Assembly: GCA_910574455.1 (NCBI GenBank)
Contig: CAJSYZ010000002.1
Span: 4,551,671-4,615,670 of the forward strand
Direction of reading: 5' to 3'
Source: Trichaptum fuscoviolaceum
Lineage: Eukaryota; Basidiomycota; Agaricomycetes; Hymenochaetales; Trichaptaceae
Length of the DNA: 64,000 nucleotides
Part shown: positions 17,903 through 31,381 of the stretch, piece after piece
Layout of the letters: every line of letters begins with the position of its first letter
How positions within the stretch are numbered: the first letter of the stretch is position 1
Notes under the pieces: generated by a model
What the model was told of the DNA's origin: nothing
Database searches by the model: none
Seen by the model: the letters and a program-made list of their open reading frames with translations, nothing else
Program-made: the position numbers and the translations under genes

Positions 17903-20700
17903 TCACGACATAGTTTCAATTGTCCTCAAAAAACTAGCGCATGCAGACGTATTGATATGCCTCAGTCGCGCTTCCTCGTCCACGAGACCTGACTCAATAT
18001 CCACCCTGATCTTTAAAAAAGTAAAGCACCAACGACTTAATAAACAATCGGAGAAATGGGTAAGGAGAGCTACTAACCGGACGAGTAGGGTCTAGGCAGT
18101 CCAGCAGCTTCGACAAAATATGCGACAGTGCGGCTTTACACCGTTCCCCAGTCCCTGGTCTATCCCGCAGGACATCAGGAAGAATCCCTATCAGCCTTGG
18201 TATTCGCCCAGTAAGTATTTCCAGTTCGCTCGCTTCAGAGGCATCAGGGATTGCCTCTTCTGTTTGCAAGTTTTCCCTCAGTTCCGGTACTCGTGACACG
18301 ATATTGACGTAGTCAATGAATAGCTATGTATGTGAGATGTAGACTCAGCAGAATGCTAAATGTTGCAACTGCCTTCGTACCTGTCCGCCGACTCCGAAAT
18401 CTTCCACAAGGTTCTCATCTAAGACTGTGAACAAATTTGATAGAAGGTCAAGATCGTCGCGTAAGATCGCCTCAGGAGCCAAGTACGTGATTGCAAGCTC
18501 ATGCGCTACTCGATGCTCCTTCGCACTGGTGAACAGCTCATAGGAAAGATAGATATCTCCGTTGTAAAGAGCATACGTTGCCTATCATCAAACGGAGATA
18601 AGTACATGAGGGTGATGAAAATCAAACTGAAACCAGACGCACCCGAGATTCATCTATCCATTCTCGAGGTATCTTTAAACTTCCCTGGAGTCCGGCCACA
18701 TTCCAGTCATCCAAAAGGGGAGCCGAGCGGCCAAGTAACTCTTTGATTGCACGCTTTCGGCTGAACGATATATTAGTTTTGCGCACAAGGGCTCGAACAA
18801 TAAGAAACAGGGTACCTACCCTAGGTCGTCTTCTAGGAAGAGAAGAACGAAAGCAGCTTCCTGAATAAGGCCTTCTTGTTCGAGCTGAGATGCGAAGCTC
18901 AGAGTCAAAGCGTTTGCAGTTTGGCTATAACCCGAAGACTCCTGCGACGAGTCTGATGAACCATCCATCACAGCGTCTTGCAATTGACGGTCCGTAAAAT
19001 CTCTCAAGCGTAAGCACTGGGAGAGAATGATGTACAAAAGCCATGATGTCTTATAATCACAAGGGTTAGACGAGAAACTGCGTGGGTTCAACGCCGACTC
19101 CAAAGATGTAGAAGGTGATAGTGCGAGCTTCATAACGTTGTAGAGTCCGTCCGGGACGGAGGGGAAACTATGTGAGTTAGCGTTTGAATACCACGGCACC
19201 GGGCAAGCAAATTGGCCAGGGTAGTCTTTGGTCATCTGTTCGTATGCTTCGAAGGTCTCACGGAGAGGTGTATCGAGCATGCTTGAAAACCAAAGCTGAA
19301 GACCAAATACACGGAGCCAGTCAAGACCTTCAAACATATTGACCTTTTCTCTCCGATTGCTCTCGTCCAAGAAATTGACATCCCCAGATGCAAGAGCATA
19401 GAGTTTCCGAATCTCATCTTTGATATGTATATCCGCCTTTTCCTCCCTCCATATTTGCAGTTGCTCCTTTATATCCACACGGAAATCAATGTCTCCAGGA
19501 ACTTGTGAAATTATGGTCGCAAGGCGCACATTCCCGCTGTTTGATAGTGTTTCGACAGCCTTCTCTACCTGGTTTCCTGTCATATGCAAGAATGCGATGT
19601 AGCATGAATCAGAGGCAGCATGGGCTCTCAGGTCTGCATCTACTGAGTTGGATACAGCCTTCGACAGCCATGAAGACAAGGCTTCCGCACGTCGAAGTGC
19701 TGCCACTTGATTTCGTATGTCCGCAGAGACAGACTTCCCAAGGTGAAGGTCGATTGGGTCGAACAATGAGTGTGCAAGCCGAAACACTAAAGCGTTGTGC
19801 GATCCATCGGTCGGAGGAAATAGTTGGAGGAAGGAGGAGAAATTTAAGTCTCGATTTGGAATTGCAATGGGGGTTCCATTATTTTCGGCAGATGGAGGTT
19901 CGATGGAAGAATTAGACAGCAGCTGCTGCAGAAGGTCGGCGGAGGTTGATGGCGGTGATGGAGGCGCACGAATAGCGACAAGCGACTGGCTAGAGTTCTC
20001 GGACCTTGAGTAAAGTTAGATATGTCTGATGGGAGCGTAAAGCTCAAGCGGAAACGTACGTTGAACTCGCACCAAGTCCACTAACAATGCCCAAAGTGTG
20101 TTTAGGACCCCATCCTGCCCGGAAAGAGTTACCTAGCCCTAGTCCAGCATCGAGATAGATATTTTCATGACCTTGTGCTATAGAAGCAGTAGGCGCTACA
20201 CGAGCATATTTGCGAGCGGGAGGATTTGATCGAGGTGCTGCGAAAGACGTCCGAGGAGGACCTGTCTTCGTTTCTACATGAGTATCTGTGGACCGACGGT
20301 GTTTAAGAAAGGGAGTCGGTTCCCTGTGTGCATCTTTGGCGAGTTCCGGGACTCTGAATAGCGATGTCTGCATTACATGAACGCGATGGGGCTCGAGGTC
20401 GAGTTGCTGGGGCCACGGTCGGGGCTCGTCATTTTCATCCACTTCACGATGATGGTCTAGAGTAGGTCGTAGTTCATCCTCGTCCATAATAGAGTCTTCC
20501 TCGCTATCTTCAGCATCGTCTTCAATACTCTCCGGCGATAATGATGACGACGAGGCAGACGAAGAAGCATAGGAGGCTCGTCGGGGAGTTGGTTTAGAGA
20601 CGTTTGGAGGAGGGCCATTCCCGGTTTGAAGGGGCTTGGATGAGTCGGACTGCTGAGCATCGTCCTCACTTTCGCTGTCATAAGCCCTGAAGCGTGCCAT
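17903..20700 (-). CDS. Nucleoporin Nup96 (Nup145C-type), stand-alone
   Basis: Scaffold subunit of the Y-shaped Nup84/Nup107-160 complex of the nuclear pore. Start chosen at the ATG at 20700 (MARFRAYDSESED). Exons run on through 19787-18816, 18750-18500 and 18299-18090. The last one appears to splice (GTTAGT at about 18077) to a terminal exon ending at 17903 (RVDIESGLVDEEARL...TMS). The N-terminal 200 residues are acidic and Ser/Pro-rich, with the conserved piece RVHVMQTSLFRVPEL. The helical Nup96 domain follows (RLAHSLFDPIDLHLG, SCYIAFLHMTGN, LDWLRVFGLQLWFSS, DYKTSWLLYIIL, REWIDESR). There is no upstream Nup98 FG region or autoproteolytic HFS site, so it is not made as a Nup98-96 precursor here. 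Exon borders are by eye. Confidence 0.88.
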
Positions 20701-22060
20701 GGCGTGCAGCAATGAAGGCTTAGCTCTCAAAAGCTGAGGCGCCCGCGACGAAAACGAAGAAAGAGTTGAACAAAACGCGTCGCTGATCCTTCTGCACGTG
20801 GGTGAAGCCCAATGAATCTTCTCACGCTTTCAAGTTTATAAGTTGCTGCCAACCGAAATACCGTATCGTTTTATCCGACAACTTGAAGTTACTGCATCTG
20901 TGTTGACGTTCGTTAAGCATTAATCAGATATCTAGACGGCCAAGCTCGATAGCTACTTCATATTACTCCGCTTCATCGGTACCATGGTGAATCCGGGTCA
21001 CCTAAGGTAGTACAGTATGTACAATAGAACAAGATAACGATACAATGTAAGGCGAATGACTGACTTTTACTACTACTAGTACGTACGAGAGGGCGAATAC
21101 CGAACTTGACCGAAGGATGATTTTGAGCTTGATAGCTGATGTACGGTCATTCTTGGAGGTTCTGCGTCGCGTCCGGTGCGGGCTTCAAGTTAGAGACCGA
21201 CCACCGTGACATCGGCAGGCCCTGGTCGGTTATGTGAGAATGCCGCACGGACCAAGTCACAGGTTATAAGTGTGTTGATCTGTCTGAGCGCCACGGTTCT
21301 TTTTATCGCTCTCAAGTCAAATTGCAGGCCGACTCTTTCAAAAGGTCGTTGTCTTGTGCCAAAGCAGAGCGTACAGAAACTTGGACATCTTAGTGCTCGG
21401 CTTTGGTCATTGCGTAATCTTGCACATCCTCATCACCTGAGAACGTTGGGCCGGTAGTTCAAACATGTCTTTGTAAGGTTGAAGTGCCTTCAATATGTAC
21501 TAGCTTCATAATCTTGATACCGTTCGATGTTTTACAAGAGTATGCGATATATATATATATATATGAACTGTCTTCCCACTAACATGTACATACTTTGTGA
21601 TTGTTAACTTTGGTGATATGAAAATAATGAATATCTCATCGTGTTGCATAAGTGAGTGTTTGCTATTCGCATTGTAGCTTCAGCTTTATTATTGTCATCT
21701 AATTGAAATCCAGTCATGGTAGTATTGTGAGACTCTGACGGAACTGGACCCACAAGTACAGCCTGAGTACTATAGTGCTTCGACGCCCTCTTGAGACTTG
21801 ACTTACCCGTGACCATACCTACCAGTATGTGACCGTAGCTGGACTTGGAGTCACGAACTTGAAGCGACGGCGCGTTCAAGTTGTTCACGCACGTGACGTG
21901 CAATGTTAACGCGTTTGCCGCGGTACTAGTAGTTGGGATTTTACGTACGCGTCGGTGATGAGCGTGACACGATATATAGTAGTCCGTAGCATTTGCTTCC
22001 GCTGTCCACACACTCTTGACCACTCTGCCACCCAACCTGCTTGTGCTTCTCCTCATTGCA
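20701..22060. other. Divergent intergenic region between Nup96 and the homeobox gene
   Basis: 1.36 kb without a supported gene. It includes a (TA)n run at about 21548-21564 and ACGTGACGTGC at about 21890-21900 upstream of the homeobox gene. It probably contains both promoters. A 150-codon open frame on the minus strand (21604-22056) resembles nothing and overlaps the homeobox start, so it is not called. Confidence 0.5.
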
Positions 22061-23166
22061 ATGGCAGAAATGTCGTGTCATGGTATATCTAGGACTTCGT
22101 CCCAGTCGTCCATATCATCCACAACTTCTGCAGCTGAGTCAACCTCAAGTACAACAACACCGACGAAGTCAAAACGTACTCGTAAACGCTTCACCCAAGG
22201 ACAATTAATTCTTTTGGAGCAAGTGTTCCATAAGACATCACACCCTACTCGAGAGGAGCGCGAAGAGGTTGCGCAGAGAGCGGCAATGTACGTCACAACT
22301 ATATTTTCTTTGGCCACCCACATGCATGCTCAACACCACCTAATAGGGATATTAAATCCGTCACTATATGGTTTCAGAACAAACGGCAGATAGAACGAAA
22401 AGTTGCATTGAACAACTCGACGAACCGCGCTAATGTTAGCCAACCCCCTCCTGCACTTGAGCAATACGGGGCTCTGCACAGATCATCAGATCACCCTGTA
22501 GACGCTCGCCGACGCTTTTCTTATCCGAACCGGCCACTAGGCCCCTCTGCATCCTTACCGAATGCTAATCGCCCTAGAGCCTCATGCGGCTTTCTATCAT
22601 TGGATCGGATTGCATCTCGAGCAGAACATACTACGCTCACACCCCGCACGCCCACCAAGCTTACTCGACACGCTTCACAGAAGGACGCTGAGGCTGTCTG
22701 GGATGCCATGCCCTCCTCCCCAATCCAGCCACCAGCATCCCCTTGTAGCCCCCTCTCACGCGACATCTTGGACTTTTCTACCACGCACTCGTCTCGGGCT
22801 GCAAAGCCTTCGTTGGAGTGGGCCTGCGCTGCAGCTCGCCTGGCTGACAAGACCGAAAGGCCGAGAGATAGCCTCGATGACCAATGTCTTTTTCCGTCTT
22901 TCGACTCAGAGAGTGCGACGATATCGGACAATAGAACGGAATGTGACGATACGGAAGTAGAGAGCATCAACGAAAGTCACGAGGCTATTACACCAGATGC
23001 AAGCCAGAGCGACATTGACTGGGATGAGACATTCCCTTCCTCCTTATCCTTGGAACACTGTGAAGTTAAGGCATCCACCTCCATCGAACGCTCGGAAGAG
23101 GGCGAGGAGGACAAAGAGGACATCATGACCGCCGCCTACGCTCTATGTGGCCTTAGCCGTGGATGA
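22061..23166 (+). CDS. Homeodomain transcription factor
   Basis: Nuclear DNA-binding regulator, about 349 aa, two exons (22061-22287 and 22347-23166) joined across a 59-nt GT-AG intron. The intron lies inside the homeodomain: AAM then DIKSVTIWFQNKRQIER. The homeodomain lies at about residues 35-95 (SKRTRKRFTQGQLILLEQVF...TIWFQNKRQ). The recognition-helix W, F, Q and N positions are kept. It is the canonical 60-residue type, not the TALE or mating-type HD1 type. The rest is Ser/Pro-rich and acidic at the C-terminus (EEGEEDKEDIMTAAYALCGL), possibly an activation region. The ATG at 22061 was chosen, and another at 22070 is close. Targets are unknown. Confidence 0.88.
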
Positions 23167-23422
23167 TCTATACCCCCAGCAATAACGACCAATATCCATT
23201 CGAACGAAAATTTCCGACGCAACTTCCCTTGTTTATTTTGCAATTTGTATGTCCGAGTTGTACGTGGGTTGATTTATTCTTGAAGGTATAGAACATGGGG
23301 GATTGAGTAGATGTATTTCCAACCTTACTTTGTTCTTCGGGAGTCTGATATCATTAATAAGATTATCCTATGTAGCTGACCAGACGATTAGGTGGACAAA
23401 GGACGGTAAGCTGAATTAACTA

Positions 23423-24706
23423 TTACACCCAACAGATTTTGAAAAGGCGGTAGCCAGCTTCATCCGCTCTGCCTACTCCATCATATCTGGGCAAGTCCTG
23501 GACCATGGTCGTTTTGAGGTCGTTGTCCCCGTGAATGATCTCGTTGTCAGCTAGGGCGAGGGGGAACACGTCGAGAACGGTTAAGTGCATCCCTTCGTGA
23601 CGGCCTGTTGTACGGATCGGAATTGCCATCCAAAACCAACCTCCCGTAGAGGACTTCGAAGGCCTCTTGAGCAAGCGGGTTACGCAGCTTTTAATCCATT
23701 TTGCGTGGCAAGGGTTGTAGATGACATCGGCGGCGAGAATGATATCAAATTCCCTATCAAAGGGCGGATTAGTAGACGGATATTGCCAGTCGAATTTGGT
23801 TACACTGATCGCCGTATCTTCTGAAGTAATATTTGAGTCTACGTTCTGCCCGAGGTTGGTGAGGACGTCCGGGTGATAATCAGTAGCGACAATTTCCGAA
23901 GCATGAGCATGCGAGTCACGGTAGACCGCCAATATTTTCGACGAGACGATGCTGAGGAGTCCAGTGCCAGCTCCCAACTCCAAGATCCGAAGCTTTCGGC
24001 CTGGAATTGGCTGAAAACCGAATGCTTTAGGGCGTTGGCATAGAAGTCTAGCGAATATGATTGAGCTCGCCCAACTCTGGAGTCCAACTGAGCTGTGGTC
24101 GGCTGATAAAAGTGGTGCGTCGTTAAGTTCCACCGTAACAGAAGTGCCCAGGAGATCATCATCCTTGTCGAGCGTAAAATCGAACCGACGGGCCAAAGCT
24201 TCGTCCTCCTCGTCAGCACCGGCAAAGCTAGTCAATAGAGATGCCGCCACCTCGACAAGTGCTTCCCGCTCCTCAGATTCGTCGGCGGATAGGTCATCAG
24301 AGTAGGAGTAAATCCAGGAAGACGATCGGGCTACGAACCCAGTGAGCCAACGGACGACGGAATCTCGTTCGAAAGGATCGTTTCTTATCACGTTGAGAAT
24401 ATCCTGCGCATCCTCATCCTCCACGGTGCCACTACCCGTAATCTTCTCATCGTCCTCCTCCGCAGATGCGTATCCGGAATCCGTGACTAGGTCCTGCTCA
24501 TTATTTCCTCGCTTGGCCGAGATATTAGCAGTAATTTTGCTTAGCTGAACAGCCTTCACTTGGTCCGTAATCATGACTGGATCAGTAGAGCCTCGATGTC
24601 GAAAGATGAATTGAAGTTTCTTAAGAACATCCGCCACAGCCTCCGCAGAATGCTTGTTCAATGTCGAAATGGGAAACAGAAACCCGGATGGATAATATTC
24701 TTGCAT
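23423..24706 (-). CDS. Putative protein-lysine methyltransferase (METTL21/FAM86-like)
   Basis: Single-exon 427-aa protein from the ATG at 24706. The C-terminal two thirds is a class I S-adenosylmethionine-dependent methyltransferase of the Methyltransf_16 group. Motif I is LELGAGTGLLSIV (about residue 242), the acidic post-I segment is VATDYHPDVLTNL, and motif IV is ILAADVIYN. The group methylates lysines on proteins such as eEF2, Hsp70 and VCP; the substrate here cannot be told. The N-terminal region (about 1-200) is acidic with a Ser/Glu-rich linker, as in the FAM86 branch. It converges with the homeobox gene, with 256 bp between the stop codons. Confidence 0.8.
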   Translation of the reverse strand: MQEYYPSGFLFPISTLNKHSAEAVADVLKKLQFIFRHRGSTDPVMITDQVKAVQLSKITANISAKRGNNEQDLVTDSGYASAEEDDEKITGSGTVEDEDAQDILNVIRNDPFERDSVVRWLTGFVARSSSWIYSYSDDLSADESEEREALVEVAASLLTSFAGADEEDEALARRFDFTLDKDDDLLGTSVTVELNDAPLLSADHSSVGLQSWASSIIFARLLCQRPKAFGFQPIPGRKLRILELGAGTGLLSIVSSKILAVYRDSHAHASEIVATDYHPDVLTNLGQNVDSNITSEDTAISVTKFDWQYPSTNPPFDREFDIILAADVIYNPCHAKWIKSCVTRLLKRPSKSSTGGWFWMAIPIRTTGRHEGMHLTVLDVFPLALADNEIIHGDNDLKTTMVQDLPRYDGVGRADEAGYRLFKICWV

Positions 24707-27462
24707 GATGCTTCTTCTGCAACTGCAAGTCCTGTACGTCTATACGTCTAAGGAATCTATATGCAAAATGTTGCCCAGGACCCAGATAAAACGTGCAATG
24801 TCGCTGCTGGATGATGTCTATACGTCTATAAGTCTATGCAGAATCAACAAGGAAGAGGCGTCACGGAGAAGGGGGGTCAAAGACCCCCGAGTTCATCCAT
24901 CGTGGAGGTAGTAGTGAGAAGGAAGAGATTTTCGATCCTACCCGGCTTCGAGATACAAAAAAGTAGCACTTGGCACGTGTGCGGGTCCCAAGTACTCACG
25001 TAAATGTGAAAGAGAGTCTGTCGTCGTTCCATCGTTCGAACGTACATGACTCTACATGAATACAATTCAACTTCTGTCATTGTAACCGAGAGCACGCAAA
25101 GCGCATGTTGTACAAATTTACAAGATTTCATTGCACATTACACTACCTATAAAATATTTAAAATACACTTTAATAATAAAACCATGTCATTGGCCCGACC
25201 ATAGTTCACTCAGAGATATGGTAACTTAGAGATTTGCAGTATACATCAAACGAGTGCCTCGCGTTTACGTAGTCGGCGTTACATCCACGAGCGCTCTTGA
25301 GGTTCGAGGAGCTCCGGCTAGTAGGCAAGTATGTCAGAATCCCATCTACTTGTCGTCGAAATTCATGCGTACCACCAATCCGATGATCGACTTCGTTTGC
25401 TTGTTTTTGCGCGAAAGGATCACAAATCGAGATTTTTTTTGCCCAGCCGAATGCATTTTCCTTGGCATATTCCAAGAACACTCTTCTTCCTCTAAGAGGC
25501 TCGTCTAAAGGACAGCTCAGTGTACTGGAATTCGGCGAGTGGCTTAGCTTACCTCAGACACGGACTGATGTGATACAGAACTTAGGTAATTCTGCTGGTC
25601 TGGTCGAGTATGTGTGGATGTGGTCGTCCACGCCTGGTCTTGTGGGTTAAGATCAAGCTAAAGAATTCATTAGTTATGGTCTTGCATGAGGGAAAGCATT
25701 CGTTTACGGTGCTTGTGTTTGATTCTAAGGATATAGAGGACAGATTGACCTGCCTATCCTCAATAACGAAGCCAACCTTCAGTACAAAGCAGGCTCTGAG
25801 TTTATGATAAAACAATCAGTTGAATATGGAACGCTTACGAGAGTGCTGCATTCCGAAAAAGTTTGCGATGGACAATTTAATGTATACAGGTTGACATCGG
25901 GATACTTGTTCTGTATAGTCAGGGATATTTAGCTCGCAGGAACCTGTACTTAAGAGACTTTCCGTACTCGTCTGAACGTTCCATTGATCTTTTCGCGCAA
26001 CTTTTGTCTCAATGTTCTCTGGGTCTGATCCTGGTTACTTGAGCTTAGCATCTGTTAATTGATGTTAGTTAATGATAACAATCGTGGAGATAGCCTTGAG
26101 TATCAAGGACAAGCTTACCGTTGAGTAAAGGTCGGTGAACGTTCGGGAGAGAAGGTTGAAAGTCGGATCGAGGATAAGGGAGGTAAGATGGGGCAATTCT
26201 GCCCTCCTGTTCATATACTACCCTTCAAACCTGCGGGCCGGTTCATCTGATTTGTAGGCATCCAGCAGAGCGACCTTGAAATAAGTCGCGGCCATGATCT
26301 GAGGCATAGAACAAGAAGTCACGCGAAGAGATGCCAGGGGCAGCACGGTAGCAGGACTGCAAGACACATATGCAGGGCGGTTCCGAGGAAATTGAAAGGT
26401 CCTATGATGTATGTGGATGCAATCGGCTGCGCTCGGCTTGCTACAAAGAAGCGGGCGCTGGACACCCGTCAGATGCTTCGGTCTTTTCTTGGCTCTAGAG
26501 GGGCAAGAAGAAGGCCATAGTCTAGCGGCATAGATGCGAGAATTCGCCTTGCACGAGAGCCATGCACGTCTTCGATGTAACTTACGTTGTCAAGCTCTTT
26601 GGATGCCTCGAGTACACTTTTTGTGTCCCCCATGCGACAAATAACTACAGACAATCGACAAAAGAGAATCAGCTGAGCAGGTTCAAGCAGGGTTGCTCGG
26701 ACAGAATTAGTGCAAGGCTGTTTATAGCCGCTGCCGGAGCCGGATACTGAAACGATACGATCTATTGCCAGTGTGGGGGGACGGAGGAAGAAGACACAAT
26801 CATGGATAAAGGACGGCGGATCCGCGGAAGTGAAAGGTCCGACCGTACGGGACTGTATAGTGAGCTGTCGAAGATGGGGAAATCAAAGCAGGTTCGTACC
26901 GAGGTTTCATCTGGGACATCGACCAACAAGGTAATCACTGACTGAATATCAGCCAGCGCGACTGGCTACCTCATAGTCTATTTGTACAAGTGCGTTCGAA
27001 CGGTACCGCAGGGCAGCTGTCAAGGAATTTTTGAAGATATTAGCATATTTAAGCAATAGTGAGCGTGTTCACACCGTCTGTCCAGTCTATGGAGATGTTC
27101 CCTTGGATTTGAGGAGCTGCTGGAATGAGAATGCATCCTAATGCATGCGTGTATGTAAGTTACGTGAGCTCGCGGACACAAGTTCAATATTACGTCGGAG
27201 TCCCTTATCCTGAATTTAGGAGGCTGATTTTAGCAAGCGAATCGTATAGAGAACACGAAGATCACAACAGAGGAAGTGATAATACTATGCAAAATAATTA
27301 TACCGTCAAAAGGGAGCAAAGAAACTGTATGGACGATGATAACCCCTGAGAGCAAATGGACCATAAAAGGGCAGATCAACAACTTCGACCAGCAGAGTGG
27401 ACTGCGTCTCCATATTTGATTGATGAGACGGAGCCACGACGGAAGAATCTCTCGGATGCGGA
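24707..27462. other. 2.75-kb gene-poor region
   Basis: No confident gene. A possible small spliced frame at 25206-25620 on the minus strand is listed separately. Open frames at 24705-25130, 25460-25815, 26469-26750 and 27125-27349 are short, cross each other and lack recognisable motifs. No tRNA-like or tandem-repeat structure was seen. Confidence 0.5.
25206..25617 (-). CDS. Possible small hypothetical gene or gene fragment
   Basis: On the minus strand an upstream piece (...NYLSSVSHQSVSE) ends at a GTAAGC donor near 25553. After about 50 nt with a TTTAG acceptor, it continues in frame as DEPLRGRRVFLEYAKENAFGWAKK and then DPFAQKQANEVDHRIGGTHEFRRQVDGIL, ending at 25206. The second piece looks like real protein (charged, helical) rather than random translation. 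I do not recognise the family and found no ATG-containing first exon. It may be a fragment of a decayed gene. Confidence 0.3.
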
Positions 27463-29245
<1,783 letters not shown>

Positions 29246-29341
29246 CGCGATGAAAGTACTACAAGTAGGAGGGAAAGGCGCGTGCGTACTTCAAAGTTGA
29301 AATGTGACGCGTCGGCTAATACCCGTGTTTCTCCTTCTTCC

Positions 29342-30576
29342 ATGTTCTCTGCTGCAAGGGCTGGCCTGCAGCTCCTTAAGGCCTGCACTACTTCACGCCC
29401 ACCTATTTTAATACAAAGCAGTAGTGCAACAAGATGCTACGCTACTGAAACGAGGCCTTCAAATATCAATGAAGCCCTCGCGCGGACATCTGCCTTATTT
29501 AAAACTTACAAGCCCGTCACGCCTGGTATTCGACACCTTAAAAGACCTCTCAATGAACATTTATGGAAGGGCCGACCCATTCTCGCGCTTACGGTCCCTT
29601 TGCGAAAGAAAGGTGGTCGAAATAACCAAGGACGAATAACTGTGAGACATCGTGGAGGGGGACACAAACGTCGAATACGTATCGTGGACTTCAAACGCCT
29701 CGATGGAGGTCCTCAAGACGTGGTTCGAATAGAGTACGACCCCGGTCGCTCCGCTCACATCGCCCTCATACGTTCTCGATCTACACTAGCGAACGATGGA
29801 ATGCGCTTCAGTTATATATTAGCACCTGAGGGACTCCGTCCTGGCGACGTCGTCCGAAGCTTTCGAAGCGGCGTACCCGCAGGAATTGTTCCAGGATTCG
29901 ATGGAAATTTGGACATATCTATGGCGCCGAAGGAAGAAAAAAAGGACGATGACGACGAATCTGAATCCGAGTCTGAGTCCGTGGGCCAGACCTCTACGCA
30001 ATCACTCATCATCGGTCTCTTGAGAGCAGCTACCGTGCAAACGGGAAATGTCCTTCCTCTGAAGCTTATTCCTCCCGGAACACCAATTCACTGCATTTCT
30101 CTCTTTCCTGAGAGAGCCGGCATTCTCGTTCGTTCTGCTGGAACTTGGGCGACAGTGGTTACTCATGAAGAGAATGGGAAGTACACACAAGTGAAGTTGC
30201 AGAGTGGGGAGGTCCGCCTGGTTCTGCAAAATTGTTTCGCCACAATTGGAAAAGTCAGTAATCCACTTTGGAGAAACAGAGTTTTAGGGAAAGCAGGGAG
30301 GAATCGCTGGTTAGGGAGGAGGCCTCACGTTAGAGGTACTGCCATGAACAGGTGTGTATCCTATTATCATACTATATCATCTGCTTGACTGTTGGCAGGA
30401 ATGATCATCCTCACGGAGGTGGACGAGGAAAATCGAAGGGTAATAAACACCCACGTTCTATCTGGGGTTGGCTTACAAAAGGGAAACGGACAAGGAGACC
30501 TGGTCCTAAGGGGCCGAAAAACAGCAATAAAATGGTGGTAAAAGAGAGGCCTAGAGGGAAGGAGAAGAGGCAGTAG
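29342..30576 (+). CDS. RML2: Mitochondrial 54S/39S ribosomal protein uL2m
   Basis: Large-subunit ribosomal protein L2 of mitochondria, at the peptidyl-transferase centre. Two exons, 29342-30351 and 30399-30576, with a 47-nt intron. Start chosen at the ATG at 29342 because it opens a basic mitochondrial presequence ([21 protein letters not shown]). The open frame runs upstream to 29147 but would overlap RVB2 coding. Conserved parts: [22 protein letters not shown], and near the C-terminus [13 protein letters not shown] then [14 protein letters not shown], where the family's essential His sits in NDHPHGGG. The middle carries an acidic insert ([16 protein letters not shown], about residue 200) that is unusual for an rRNA-binding protein. 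Confidence 0.93.
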
Positions 30577-30733
30577 ACTGTTTCTCCACCACTGTAGTTC
30601 ATTCCCGTCCTCATCACGAGTCAACCTCGACCATAATCCCTCGTCACAAATACGATACCTGTCTTTACATTATGCATCAGATTAGTTCCAAATCAGGTCC
30701 CATTGACATTACCTCAATTGCTATGAACGAAGG

Positions 30734-31030
30734 TCAGGGTTGTTCGTCGTCGCTCTCCTCTAGTTCACCATTGTCATCTGTCTTCACTTTTCTCGGCTCC
30801 TTCTTGTCCTCCAGCGTTCCCACCGCATCTCTCCAAACCGTAAGATCTTCGCCGATCTTGACCTTCGCCTCTAAGATAGCTTCCCGCAATGCATTGTAGT
30901 ATGCTCCCTGCTTATTCGTTGCTCCCGACTTTAGGGGAAATTCGTACGTCTTTGAAGGCGTCCCCAATGGCGGTGCCTCTGTAGATTCAGGCGGGTGCAA
31001 TGAATAGAATAATGTGATGTTGTGCGACAT
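30734..31030 (-). CDS. Gon7-like KEOPS/EKC subunit (tentative)
   Basis: A 98-aa protein from the ATG at 31030. The N-terminus is beta-rich (HNITLFYSLHPPES, TYEFPLKSG), then comes a helix (YYNALREAILEAKVKIGEDLTVWRDAVG) and an acidic tail (DDNGELEESDDEQP). This layout matches fungal Gon7, the small disordered subunit that stabilises the Kae1-Pcc1 side of the KEOPS complex, which makes t6A in tRNA. The identification rests on layout and the LREAI/L...N-like helix and is not certain. It converges with uL2m, with 157 bp between stop codons. Confidence 0.5.
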   Translation of the reverse strand: MSHNITLFYSLHPPESTEAPPLGTPSKTYEFPLKSGATNKQGAYYNALREAILEAKVKIGEDLTVWRDAVGTLEDKKEPRKVKTDDNGELEESDDEQP

Positions 31031-31381
31031 AATTAAACGTCAGCAACTGCCGCTCAGTTAGCGAAGAAAGCGTTTGAGTAGAGAGGTGACCGGCCGAGCA
31101 CATGCAGTGAGCCCACCTTCAAGTTGGTGTGTAATTGCCAAACGTGGATTGGATTCTCGGAACGTACGCACTGCCAACCATGTTGAGCGCGCATTTAGTT
31201 GACATGACACATATATTTGAGTCCGAATTACGAGCAAGTGTCACTTTTCGAACAGGTAGCTAGTATATACAGTCTTTATCCGAAATTCGGGGTAAAAAAG
31301 TACAGGGCAAAGGTCCGAACAGTTCATTATAGTCAGTAGATGTACAATTCACCGAAAGCTTTGAATGTTGTTTAGCTGTAA
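31031..31381. other. Intergenic, no gene seen
   Basis: 350 bp between the Gon7-like start and the 3' end of the secreted protein gene. It holds the presumed promoter of the former (plus-strand complement) and the 3' UTR of the latter. No repeats were noticed. Confidence 0.5.

Noticed and set aside
21604..22056. 150-codon minus-strand open frame next to the homeobox gene
   Set aside because: No recognisable motif; it overlaps the homeobox start antisense and the (TA)n-containing intergenic region.
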